This document shows positions 17,380-25,419 of a stretch of DNA of 64,000 nt, piece by piece. This DNA is from a virus. The notes beneath the pieces are model-generated. The model did no database searches, was not told where the DNA came from, and saw only the letters and a program-made list of their open reading frames with translations. Each line of letters starts with the position of its first letter. The stretch's first letter is position 1. Both the position numbers and the translations under genes were made by a program. The stretch spans positions 25,573 through 89,572 of the IMG/VR virus record IMGVR_UViG_3300031787_000044. One strand, written 5' to 3'.

Positions 17380-18356
17380 TGGCACAGATTCAGTTCAACG
17401 CGGATGGAACGATAAACTTTGGTGACTACACACTCACGTTTACGAACGATGGGTTTGAATTCGACGGTGCTATCTTGGCTACTGAGCATGTAGAAGCTTA
17501 TAGTTTTCAAGGAAGTGTGAGCGGATATACTTCTGGCGGGTTTTCTATGAACACGATTGATAAATTTCCTTTTTCTGCAAGTGCTAACGCGACGGATGTT
17601 GGCGATCTTACACAAGCAAGATATAAAACAGCGGGTCAATCGAGTTCTGAATCTGGCTACACATCTGGAGGAAATTACACCGTTAATATAATTGATAAAT
17701 TTCCGTTTGCTGTTGATGCTAATGCTACGGACGTTGGCGATTTAACTCAAGGGCGGCATATGGTGGCAGGGCAGTCAAATGCTGAGTCTGGTTATACTTC
17801 GGGGGGGAGTATATCAAATCCATCATATATCAATGTCATTGACAAGTTTCCCTTTTCGGCAAGCGCGAATGCAACCGATGTCGGCGATTTGACGCAAGCA
17901 AGGCGCGAGAGCGCAGGCCAAAGCTCTACTGTATCAGGTTATACTTCTGGCGGATTTGTCCCACCAGCAATTGATACAATTGACAAGTTTCCCTTTGCGA
18001 CTAATGCTAACGCAACTGACGTAGGCAATCTTACGCGTGGAAGATATAGAACTTCAGGACAATCAAGCGCAGATTCTGGTTATACTTCAGGCGGAAGCCC
18101 ACCGCTATTTGACACAATTGATAAATTTTCGTTTGCGTCTGACGCAAACGCAACAAACGTAGGACTATTATTTTCAGGAAGTAGAAATGGTGCGGGTCAG
18201 TCGAGTATGGAGTCTGGCTACGTTTCTGGCGGGGCAAATCCGGGAGGTAGTTATAGCGATGTTATACAAAAGTTTTCATTTGCATCTGATGGAAATGCAA
18301 CGGATGTCAGCAACTTGACACAAGCGCGGTTGCAGGCAGCAGGTCAACAGGTGTAA
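17379..18356 (+). CDS. six-bladed kelch-like propeller protein, paralogue 5
   Basis: This 325-aa protein has a ~45-aa N-terminal segment like that of paralogue 4, then FQGSVSGY and six units ending GQQV. The last three blades are the most diverged in the family: ATDVGNLTRGR, ATNVGLLFSGSR and ATDVSNLTQAR. About 35 bp around 17887-17921 are identical to 11127-11161 in paralogue 4, another sign of exchange between copies. The start overlaps the stop of the 42-aa gene, so translation is probably coupled. No late octamer lies directly upstream; it is likely transcribed from 16880. Confidence 0.7.
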   Translation: MAQIQFNADGTINFGDYTLTFTNDGFEFDGAILATEHVEAYSFQGSVSGYTSGGFSMNTIDKFPFSASANATDVGDLTQARYKTAGQSSSESGYTSGGNYTVNIIDKFPFAVDANATDVGDLTQGRHMVAGQSNAESGYTSGGSISNPSYINVIDKFPFSASANATDVGDLTQARRESAGQSSTVSGYTSGGFVPPAIDTIDKFPFATNANATDVGNLTRGRYRTSGQSSADSGYTSGGSPPLFDTIDKFSFASDANATNVGLLFSGSRNGAGQSSMESGYVSGGANPGGSYSDVIQKFSFASDGNATDVSNLTQARLQAAGQQV

Positions 18357-18358
18357 AC

Positions 18359-19264
18359 ATGGCAATACGTATAACAAAAGATAAACTTGAAAGTATTGAC
18401 ATTACAGACACGTTTCAAGGTGAAGTAAGCGGTTATACTTCAGGGGGAGCAGACCCCGGCAACGTTAATACAATTGATAAATTTTCTTTTTCCGCTGATG
18501 CTAATGCAACTGACGTAGGAGATCTCACGCAAGCTCGCCGAGGCCCCGGCGGCCAATCAAGTACCATATCTGGTTATACTTCTGGTGGTTATACACCGTC
18601 TCGCGTAAACACTATTGATAAATTTCCATTCGCAGCAGACGCAAATGCCACTGACGTCGGTGATCTTACACAAGCAAGAGATAGAGTGGTAGGTCAATCA
18701 AGTACCATATCAGGTTACTCTTCAGGGGGAACAAACCCCGCCGCTGTTAATACAATTGACAAATTTCCATTTGCATCTAATGCAAACGCCACTGACGTAG
18801 GCGATTTAACTCAAGCTAGGTCTAGAGCAGCAGGACAGTCAAGCGACGTATCAGGTTATACATCTGGAGATGGCGCAGCGCCGCTATATAACGTAATTGA
18901 TAAATTTCCCTTTGCTTCAAATGCAAATGCTACTGACGTAGGAGATCTCACACAAGGAAGATTTAATGGTATTGCAGGCCAATCAAGTACCATATCAGGT
19001 TACGCTTCAGGGGGAGGAAACCCCACCAACGTTAATACAATTGATAAATTTTCTTTTTCCGCTGATGCAAATGCCACTGACGTCGGTGATTTAACTCAAG
19101 CAAGAAGTTTTGTAGCAGGTCAATCAAGTACATCATCAGGTTATGCGTCTGGAGGAGGAACCTCAAACGTAATAGACAAGTTTCCATTTGCATCTAATGC
19201 AAACGCAACAGACGTCGGAGATCTTACACAAGCAAGAACTGGATCGGCGGGTCAACAGGTGTAA
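18359..19264 (+). CDS. six-bladed kelch-like propeller protein, paralogue 6
   Basis: At 301 aa this is the shortest paralogue: only ~18 residues precede the first FQGEVSGY strand, so it lacks the N-terminal attachment segment of the others. Six well-conserved units follow, ending GQQV. It starts 2 nt after the previous stop. Its last blade is encoded by the 121-bp block shared exactly with paralogue 4. Lack of the leader segment could mean that it pairs with paralogue 5 or that its 5' end was lost. No catalytic motif is seen. Confidence 0.7.
   Translation: MAIRITKDKLESIDITDTFQGEVSGYTSGGADPGNVNTIDKFSFSADANATDVGDLTQARRGPGGQSSTISGYTSGGYTPSRVNTIDKFPFAADANATDVGDLTQARDRVVGQSSTISGYSSGGTNPAAVNTIDKFPFASNANATDVGDLTQARSRAAGQSSDVSGYTSGDGAAPLYNVIDKFPFASNANATDVGDLTQGRFNGIAGQSSTISGYASGGGNPTNVNTIDKFSFSADANATDVGDLTQARSFVAGQSSTSSGYASGGGTSNVIDKFPFASNANATDVGDLTQARTGSAGQQV
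19135..19255 (+). repeat. 121-bp exact direct repeat, copy 2
   Basis: This is identical to 11591-11711, 7.5 kb upstream in the same orientation. It forms the terminal blade of kelch-like paralogue 6, whereas in paralogue 4 it is the fifth blade. Confidence 0.9.
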
Positions 19265-19334
19265 AACACCTACTACTTTCTTTTATGACAGCACGAGAGT
19301 ACTCAAACGATTACCAAGGAAGAGTACTCCGCAT

Positions 19335-19342
19335 TATAAATA
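19335..19342 (+). promoter_or_regulatory. T4-like late promoter
   Basis: TATAAATA lies 35 nt before the ATG at 19378. Just upstream, two copies of the self-complementary octamer GAGTACTC (19297-19304 and 19322-19329) could form a stem. Confidence 0.75.
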
Positions 19343-19377
19343 AATGTACTGAAACACTTTTATTATGAGGTTAAATT

Positions 19378-20403
19378 ATGAAAAGAATTTTGATTACCGG
19401 TGGTGCTGGGTTTATCGCACATCATCTTGTCAATAAGGTGCTGAAAGAGACTGATTGGGAGGTCGTGACTCTCGATAGATTGGACTACAGCGGAAACCTT
19501 AACCGCCTCCACGACTCACTACAGGAGTTCGACGCAGAGACTCGTAAGAGAGTAAAGGTAGTCTTTCACGACCTAAAGGCGGACATGAATCCGCTCGTTC
19601 GAGCCGAAGTAGGGCGCGTGGACTACATTGCCCATCTTGCTGCTGGATCTCACGTGGATCGTTCGATAGATTATCCTATGGAATTTGTCCTTGACAATGT
19701 TGTAGGAACCTGCAATATTCTCGAATTCGCAAGGTCACAGAAGGATCATCTTGCTCGCTTTATCTACTTTAGTACGGATGAGGTCTTTGGACCAGCACCC
19801 GATGGTATTAAGTATAAAGAGAACGATCGTTACAACTCAACGAATCCTTACAGTGCGTCAAAAGCCGGTGGTGAAGAACTCGCTGTAGCCTACGAGAACA
19901 CATACGGTCTTCCTATCTATATCACACATACGATGAACGTGTTTGGCCAGAGACAGCATCCTGAGAAGTACATTCCCATGTGTATTAAGAGAGCGAGGGA
20001 TGGAGAAAGGATCACCATTCACAGCGATAGAACAAAGACGATCGCCGGATCTCGTCACTATATACACGCAGAGGACGTAGCAGACGCAGTTCTATTCCTA
20101 CTCAATAACGAGTTTGATCTAAAGAGCGAGTGGGGTGGAGCTAAGTGCCCAAAGTTCAATATCGTTGGAGCAGAAGAGATCGACAACTACGAGCTCGCAA
20201 AGATCATCGCTGATGCGCAGGGTAAGGAATTGGTCTACGAGTTTGTTGATTTTCACTCGAGCCGACCAGGACACGATCTTCGTTATGCGTTGGATGGAAA
20301 TAAGATGAAGGAACTTGGTTGGGAACCATCAAAGTCCGTTCGTGAAAGAATTGCAGAAGTTGTAAACTGGACTCTCGAGAACGATAGATGGCTCGTGTCT
20401 TAA
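19378..20403 (+). CDS. dTDP-glucose 4,6-dehydratase-like extended SDR
   Basis: This 341-aa protein is an NAD(P)-dependent extended short-chain dehydrogenase of the NDP-sugar dehydratase/epimerase group. It has the Rossmann motif TGGAGFIAHHL at residues 7-17, active-site STDEVFG (Ser132-Thr133-Asp134-Glu135), and the Tyr158-x3-Lys162 pair in YSASKAG. The Thr-Asp-Glu triplet is characteristic of dTDP-glucose 4,6-dehydratases, which make the 4-keto-6-deoxy sugar precursor of rhamnose and other deoxysugars. Assignment to that reaction rather than an epimerase rests on this triplet. It has its own late promoter and lies between fibre genes, supplying a sugar nucleotide for the modification genes nearby. 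Confidence 0.85.
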   Translation: MKRILITGGAGFIAHHLVNKVLKETDWEVVTLDRLDYSGNLNRLHDSLQEFDAETRKRVKVVFHDLKADMNPLVRAEVGRVDYIAHLAAGSHVDRSIDYPMEFVLDNVVGTCNILEFARSQKDHLARFIYFSTDEVFGPAPDGIKYKENDRYNSTNPYSASKAGGEELAVAYENTYGLPIYITHTMNVFGQRQHPEKYIPMCIKRARDGERITIHSDRTKTIAGSRHYIHAEDVADAVLFLLNNEFDLKSEWGGAKCPKFNIVGAEEIDNYELAKIIADAQGKELVYEFVDFHSSRPGHDLRYALDGNKMKELGWEPSKSVRERIAEVVNWTLENDRWLVS

Positions 20404-20453
20404 CGCATTAAAATATTACCGACTCTATATGAAAGTTGAGGACTTATTTTTTT

Positions 20454-20461
20454 TATAAATA
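20454..20461 (+). promoter_or_regulatory. T4-like late promoter
   Basis: TATAAATA lies 29 nt before the ATG at 20491, directly after a run of eight T. Confidence 0.75.
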
Positions 20462-20490
20462 AGGTAAACAACAGTTAGAGCTCGGTTAGT

Positions 20491-20832
20491 ATGCCTACGC
20501 AAGCAAACTTATATGTAGATCATGGAACAGATTTTGGAATAAATCTAGAATTAACTGCTGAAGTTAATCAAGGTGATGTGTTTGTTATAAACGACAAATC
20601 TTTCTTCTGCAATATCAGAAAGCATTATTCTACGAGTATCGTGGCAAATGCTGAGATAACGATACTCGAATCTGCAACGAACTCTATAGAATTCTTTTTA
20701 TCCGGCGAGTCGACTAGCAACCTGGATACTGGAAATTATGTTTATGATGTTATGATGGTAAGTCCATCTGGTGCAAGAACAAAAATTCTTGAAAGTCTAT
20801 TAAAGATAGTTCCAACGGTAACAGAAACATGA
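20491..20832 (+). CDS. small conserved virion-associated protein
   Basis: This 113-aa beta-rich protein (QANLYVDHGTDFGINLEL.. onward) is of the type found next to tail-fibre genes in marine T4-like phages. Alternating polar and hydrophobic strands and a final SGNYVYDVMMVSPSG-like hairpin suggest a compact beta domain; no signal peptide or membrane segment is present. It overlaps the 70-aa gene by ATGA and precedes the second copy of the fibre cassette. It may be a baseplate or fibre-attachment component. That role is inferred from position only. Confidence 0.6.
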   Translation: MPTQANLYVDHGTDFGINLELTAEVNQGDVFVINDKSFFCNIRKHYSTSIVANAEITILESATNSIEFFLSGESTSNLDTGNYVYDVMMVSPSGARTKILESLLKIVPTVTET

Positions 20833-21041
20833 TCACGAACAGAGAAGACATAAAGATTTTTGTAAACCAAAAGACAGGTATTGTTACTAGGTCTATATTT
20901 GATCTCGCGGACGTGAATTTAATAGGCATAGCAAACAATGAAGTATTAGTTTACGATGGTGCTTCAGGAAAAATAGTTCCTTCGGATATATCCACAATTC
21001 TGTCTGTCGGTTTAGAACAAGTTGATGGCGGTGTATTTTAA
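20829..21041 (+). CDS. 70-aa protein of fibre operon, unknown function
   Basis: This small protein overlaps the preceding gene by four bases (ATGA). It contains an IFDLADVNLIGIANNEVLVYDG motif-like segment, resembling the short beta-turn adaptor segments that begin phage fibres (NEVLVYDGASGKIVP). It may be a free-standing fibre adaptor. There is no membrane or signal sequence. Confidence 0.55.
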   Translation: MITNREDIKIFVNQKTGIVTRSIFDLADVNLIGIANNEVLVYDGASGKIVPSDISTILSVGLEQVDGGVF

Positions 21042-21043
21042 TT

Positions 21044-21051
21044 TATAAATA
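21044..21051 (+). promoter_or_regulatory. T4-like late promoter
   Basis: TATAAATA lies 34 nt before the GTG start at 21086. Confidence 0.75.
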
Positions 21052-21085
21052 TCAGAGTATTTAAAAACTTCGAGGTATAAGAACA

Positions 21086-22708
21086 GTGGCTACAATAAAG
21101 CACAAAAGATCTAGTGAACCAGGTAGAGTTCCTACGCTAAATCAACTCGAGTTTGGTGAACTTGCGATCAATACCTATGACGGTAATATCTACACCAAGA
21201 TAGAGCGCGAAGGTGTAGCTGAAATAGTAAAGTACACCTCGACAAATCCAGTCGAAAACGTGTACTATGTTCAAAAGAACGGAAGCGACGCGAATAATGT
21301 AACTGGTACGACTTGGGATGACGCATTTCTTACGGTAGAAAGAGCTATTGAAGCTGCTAACGAAAGAGACGGAGCTTTAACTCTCATTGACGTTGGTCCA
21401 GGCGAGTACATAACTCAAGGTCATATCGACGTTCCTGATAACTGCTTACTACGCACCGTTCACAGGGCTGCTATTTTTAAGCCAGCATCAGGATACGAAG
21501 AAAGAAACGTTCTCAGATTAGGATCTGGCTGTTTCATTGAAGGATTCGTCTTTGAAGGTTGGAGACTCAACAGCCTCGACAACCCAACTGAAGGATTTGC
21601 AGTATCATTTAGACCAGGTGCGGTCATTCGTAGAGCTCCATACGTCCATAAGTGCGTGGTTAGAACCACACCTTTCTGGGATACTGTAGCACCACCGTTG
21701 GATAGAGATAACGCTAACCCGCTCGTTGGAAGAGGAGCTGGAGTTATCCTAGCTGACGGTTCGGTTTGTTCTCAGTACAGCATATATCCAAACATCATGG
21801 CATGGGGTGCAACACCAGTTTCTCACAACGGTATTGGATACTGTGCTAAAAATGGCGCGCTAATTAACGCGGTAAACGCGATTAGTCTCTGGGCTCATAA
21901 ACATTTTCTCGCTCTTGCTGGCGGACAGATCATTCTGTCTGCGTGCTCCACGCAGTTTGGTGATTATACGATGGTCGCAAGCGGAACTAGAAATATTGTA
22001 GTTCCAACTGAAGTAGCTGATGGAACTCTATCGATACAGACCGCTGCGTATCAAGCTATCGACGCTTCGGCTAATACTATCATTGATGCGATGTGGACAG
22101 ATCTACAGTCAAACGGGTACACTACTGGGTGGAACGCAGAAGATGAAGTATTTACAAGAAGAGACGCGAGAAACGTTCTTCAATCTGTAGAGTGGGTTCT
22201 ACAAACAGCAAACGAAAAGCCTATGCTCGACTTTGCTAAAGGATTATTTACAACAACTGGAACGAAAGCATATTCTATCGATAAAGAACCAGCATTCATA
22301 CGTTCGTTTCAGTTCATGAGAGATGCAATCATCGCACTTCCTAATGTGAATTCTACTGCGGATGGTATTGTTTCAGCATTGTTCGCAGCATTAATTAATA
22401 CGATTCAAAATACCGTTACAATCGCAGAACCTTCTACGATTACTGCGATAGGTCATACGTGGTCTGCTCTTATGTCCGGTGTTGCTTTGACTAAGATACC
22501 ACCAGCAAGAAACGCAACTACGATAGAAGAAAGCATATTAGAATTAAATAACGGTCAAGTTATTGCATCGGGGCAAGACGACCAGGGTTCAGCATTGTTC
22601 GTTGGAGGAATGAGAATCGACGCAGACACTGGAGAGCTATCGGGCCCGCCATTCGATCAAGCAGTAAATAGAATTGCCACAAGAGCAGCAATCGCAAGGA
22701 GTTTTTAA
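21086..22708 (+). CDS. large virion protein with Mtd-like N-terminus and beta-helix region
   Basis: This 540-aa protein is read from GTG at 21086 with a GAGG site upstream. Residues 1-45 (IKHKRSSEPGRVPTLNQLEFG.LAINTYDGNIY.K) match the short tail-fibre N-terminal domain also found at the start of the major tropism determinant. Residues ~60-310 look like a right-handed parallel beta-helix (GPGEYITQGHIDVPDNC, VLRLGSGCFIEGFVFEG), common in polysaccharide-binding or -degrading fibres. The C-terminal ~200 residues parallel the protein at 1-1623, including RIDADTGELSGPP and the basic tail. A tail fibre or lyase-like role is possible, but no catalytic site was identified. Confidence 0.75.
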   Translation: MATIKHKRSSEPGRVPTLNQLEFGELAINTYDGNIYTKIEREGVAEIVKYTSTNPVENVYYVQKNGSDANNVTGTTWDDAFLTVERAIEAANERDGALTLIDVGPGEYITQGHIDVPDNCLLRTVHRAAIFKPASGYEERNVLRLGSGCFIEGFVFEGWRLNSLDNPTEGFAVSFRPGAVIRRAPYVHKCVVRTTPFWDTVAPPLDRDNANPLVGRGAGVILADGSVCSQYSIYPNIMAWGATPVSHNGIGYCAKNGALINAVNAISLWAHKHFLALAGGQIILSACSTQFGDYTMVASGTRNIVVPTEVADGTLSIQTAAYQAIDASANTIIDAMWTDLQSNGYTTGWNAEDEVFTRRDARNVLQSVEWVLQTANEKPMLDFAKGLFTTTGTKAYSIDKEPAFIRSFQFMRDAIIALPNVNSTADGIVSALFAALINTIQNTVTIAEPSTITAIGHTWSALMSGVALTKIPPARNATTIEESILELNNGQVIASGQDDQGSALFVGGMRIDADTGELSGPPFDQAVNRIATRAAIARSF

Positions 22709-22711
22709 ATA

Positions 22712-23176
22712 ATGGCACGCATTACATGTAGAACACCGTCTACAGGAAAACCATTAAGAATTATTCAGAGTAACGTATCAAATACGTATATAACGATAGC
22801 CGAAGCACCCGACTTTTCAGTTCCAGACGCTTCGAGTAAGTTTCCTGACCGCGACCCAACGAATGCAACACGAGCAATACGCCCAGGAGAAATATTTTTC
22901 TTAACGCCAATGGCCGCAAAAAATAAAGACACCGAGGACAGATGGATCGAAACCATTCTTGTCACCGAGGATGACGAAACAATAGAAGTTGCAACGGTTA
23001 CGGTTCCAGCTGGTGATACCGCTCTTATTCCACTACAAGGTAGAAGCCTACTTAAAAGGACGGCAAACAACTCATCTGGTGATACACTGCAGATAAGAGC
23101 AGAGATCTCAGGCGTATTCGATATATGGATATCTGCAGAAGAAAAACTATCAAACGAACACGTTGGGGTTGAATAA
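22712..23176 (+). CDS. small beta-rich virion protein, cassette copy 2
   Basis: This 154-aa protein sits between the large virion protein and the collagen-like fibre, 3 nt after the former and 2 nt before the latter, as the 140-aa protein does in the first cassette. Strand pattern and hydrophilic loops ([33 protein letters not shown]) suggest a beta-barrel or sandwich with a trimerising edge. It has no cysteine apart from one near the N-terminus, and no membrane segment. An adaptor role is inferred from conserved gene order. Confidence 0.6.
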   Translation: MARITCRTPSTGKPLRIIQSNVSNTYITIAEAPDFSVPDASSKFPDRDPTNATRAIRPGEIFFLTPMAAKNKDTEDRWIETILVTEDDETIEVATVTVPAGDTALIPLQGRSLLKRTANNSSGDTLQIRAEISGVFDIWISAEEKLSNEHVGVE

Positions 23177-23178
23177 AA

Positions 23179-25161
23179 ATGGTAAAATTAGTATCCGATT
23201 ATACCGTATCTAATAGGATAGTAAAAACTCCTTCTACTGAAGTGTCTCCTGAAAGATATAGGTACGTTAATTTAGCTGAAACGGAGCCGGATCTTGGTGT
23301 TCCTCAGGCAAACGGATATATTCTTACATCGAATACTATTGGAACCAGAGCTTGGATAGACGGTTCTACAATATTTGGGCAACAGGGTATTCAGGGTATA
23401 CAGGGTATTCAAGGAAGCTTTGGTCAGCAAGGTATACAAGGTCTTCAGGGTACAAAGGGAGATCCATTTAAGGTTCTTGGATCCGTTCCTGACGTAAATG
23501 TGAATCCACCAAACAATCCTCAGACTACATTAAGCGCGGCCTTTCCAAGTCCATCTCTTGCAGATGGTGTTATTGATGAGGCGACATTTGATCTTTGGGT
23601 TTGGAATGGTACATCTTGGATAAACACAGGAGATATCGTTGGACCTCAGGGTATTCAAGGTATTCAGGGTCGTCAAGGTATCACCGGATCTCAAGGTGTA
23701 CAAGGTATTCAGGGATCTCAGGGTGATCAGGGTATTCAAGGTACTACTGGTGACCAAGGTATTCAAGGTACTGGAGGACTCGGTACACAGGGTGTTCAGG
23801 GTATCACTGGATCTCAAGGTGTTCAGGGTATTACCGGCGAACAAGGTATACAAGGCACTCAAGGTGCTCAGGGCACTACTGGTGAACAAGGTATACAAGG
23901 TATTAGTGGTACTGGGAACCAAGGGCCACAGGGCACTCAAGGCACTACTGGTGAACAGGGTATACAAGGTGTTCAGGGCGTCCAGGGTATTCAGGGTACT
24001 TCAATCCAGGGTATCCAGGGTATCGCTGGATCTCAAGGCGTTCAAGGTATCCAAGGTATAGACGGTACACTAGGATCTCAAGGCGAGCAGGGTATCCAGG
24101 GTATTCAGGGTATCACTGGTTCGCAAGGTATACAAGGTATTCAGGGTACTGCTATTCAGGGCATTCAAGGTATCCAGGGTATCACTGGATCTCAAGGCGT
24201 TCAAGGTATCCAAGGTATAGACGGTACACTAGGATCTCAAGGCGAGCAGGGTATCCAGGGTATCACCGGATCTCAAGGTGTACAAGGTATCCAAGGTATA
24301 GACGGTACACTAGGATCTCAAGGTGTTCAAGGTATCCAAGGTATAGACGGTACACTAGGATCTCAAGGCGTTCAAGGTATTCAGGGTATTCAGGGTACTG
24401 CTATTCAAGGTATTCAGGGTATCCAGGGTATCACTGGATCTCAAGGTGTTCAAGGTATTCAAGGTATAGACGGTACGCTTGGTTCTCAAGGCATTCAAGG
24501 TATCCAGGGTATCACTGGATCTCAAGGCGAGCAGGGTATCCAGGGTATCACTGGATCTCAAGGCGTTCAAGGCATTCAAGGTATCCAGGGTATCACTGGA
24601 TCTCAAGGTGTTCAAGGTATTCAAGGAACCCAAGGTATCCAAGGTATTCAAGGTATTCAGGGTCGTCAAGGTATCACCGGATCTCAAGGCGTTCAAGGTA
24701 TTCAAGGTATTCAAGGGCCGGCGTCTGCTTCTGCTTCAGCAACAGATCTTCAAGCAACAAATAATACTTCTACGAACGCAAGCTTCTACCCAGTCTTCGT
24801 TGCAAACGTTGGATCTGTTCAAACAGTCAATGCTGCCGATACAAAACTTTATTTCAATCCAAGTACCGGAACACTCAACGCGACAAACTTTAACTCTCTA
24901 TCAGACATTACTTATAAAGAAAATATCGAAAAGATACCAAACAGTATAGAGATGCTAAATGCAATACAGACATATTCGTTCAACTGGAAAGATAATAAGA
25001 ACAAGAGCTACGGGGTAATCGCGCAAGAGTTAGAAAAGGTTATGCCAGAACTCGTAGAAAAAAACGCTAACGGCGATAAGACAGTTTCTTATATGCCTTT
25101 GATCGCAATCGTTATTGAAGCAATAAAGAAGTTAGATGATAAGATCGAAGGTAAAATATAA
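23179..25161 (+). CDS. collagen-like tail fibre with C-terminal S74 chaperone, copy 2
   Basis: This 660-aa protein begins with ~60 non-collagen residues, then short GIQ triplets, then a ~60-aa knob ([40 protein letters not shown]). A long Gly-X-Y shaft runs to about residue 515. The linker [13 protein letters not shown](D/N)TSTN and the S74 chaperone domain closely match the fibre at 2032-4731. LSDITYKEN gives Ser575 and Lys580 as the presumed self-cleavage dyad. Several internal blocks of the shaft are near-perfect DNA repeats (around 24040-24500), so copy number may vary by slippage or recombination. The stop overlaps the ATG of a short fibre-adaptor ORF. Confidence 0.85.
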   Translation: MVKLVSDYTVSNRIVKTPSTEVSPERYRYVNLAETEPDLGVPQANGYILTSNTIGTRAWIDGSTIFGQQGIQGIQGIQGSFGQQGIQGLQGTKGDPFKVLGSVPDVNVNPPNNPQTTLSAAFPSPSLADGVIDEATFDLWVWNGTSWINTGDIVGPQGIQGIQGRQGITGSQGVQGIQGSQGDQGIQGTTGDQGIQGTGGLGTQGVQGITGSQGVQGITGEQGIQGTQGAQGTTGEQGIQGISGTGNQGPQGTQGTTGEQGIQGVQGVQGIQGTSIQGIQGIAGSQGVQGIQGIDGTLGSQGEQGIQGIQGITGSQGIQGIQGTAIQGIQGIQGITGSQGVQGIQGIDGTLGSQGEQGIQGITGSQGVQGIQGIDGTLGSQGVQGIQGIDGTLGSQGVQGIQGIQGTAIQGIQGIQGITGSQGVQGIQGIDGTLGSQGIQGIQGITGSQGEQGIQGITGSQGVQGIQGIQGITGSQGVQGIQGTQGIQGIQGIQGRQGITGSQGVQGIQGIQGPASASASATDLQATNNTSTNASFYPVFVANVGSVQTVNAADTKLYFNPSTGTLNATNFNSLSDITYKENIEKIPNSIEMLNAIQTYSFNWKDNKNKSYGVIAQELEKVMPELVEKNANGDKTVSYMPLIAIVIEAIKKLDDKIEGKI

Positions 25162-25292
25162 TGGCGCTTAACTTTTCAACATCTCAGAGTTTAGATCTAA
25201 TACACCACCAAGATGGCACGTCCTATGAGTGGACCGGTTCAAAGTGGCGTAGAATCGATACTTTTGAAACGCGATATACAGACAAGCTCTGA
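25161..25292 (+). pseudogene. orphan fibre-adaptor ORF, apparently frameshifted
   Basis: A 43-aa frame ([19 protein letters not shown].. SYEWTGSKWRRIDT) begins in TAATG overlap with the collagen fibre. Its pattern matches the adaptor that opens the fibres at 4718 and 54234. It stops at 25290, but a second frame from about 25286 continues with ordinary codons (DVTTQDGFSYTVTWPTKP) to a TAA at 25349-25351. A single-base shift would join them into a ~60-aa product, still far too short for a fibre. It is either a decayed fibre gene or a free adaptor. Only the N-terminal part has a credible start. Confidence 0.5.
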
Positions 25293-25365
25293 GAGACGTT
25301 ACAACTCAAGATGGATTTTCTTACACTGTTACTTGGCCTACGAAACCTTAACACTGTTCTAAACG

Positions 25366-25373
25366 TATAAATA
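25366..25373 (+). promoter_or_regulatory. T4-like late promoter
   Basis: TATAAATA lies 46 nt before the ATG at 25420 and probably drives the second carbohydrate-modification operon. Confidence 0.72.
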
Positions 25374-25419
25374 ATATTAAGAAAGATGATGATAATTTGA
25401 AGTGAGGTGAAACTATATA

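Noticed and set aside
21086-22708. Possible diversity-generating retroelement, because of the Mtd-like N-terminal domain
   Set aside because: No reverse transcriptase, template repeat or variable repeat with adenine-specific differences was seen in the window.
23640-24720. CRISPR-like spaced repeats
   Set aside because: The repeats are in-frame coding triplets of a collagen-like shaft with no constant repeat-spacer pattern and no cas genes.
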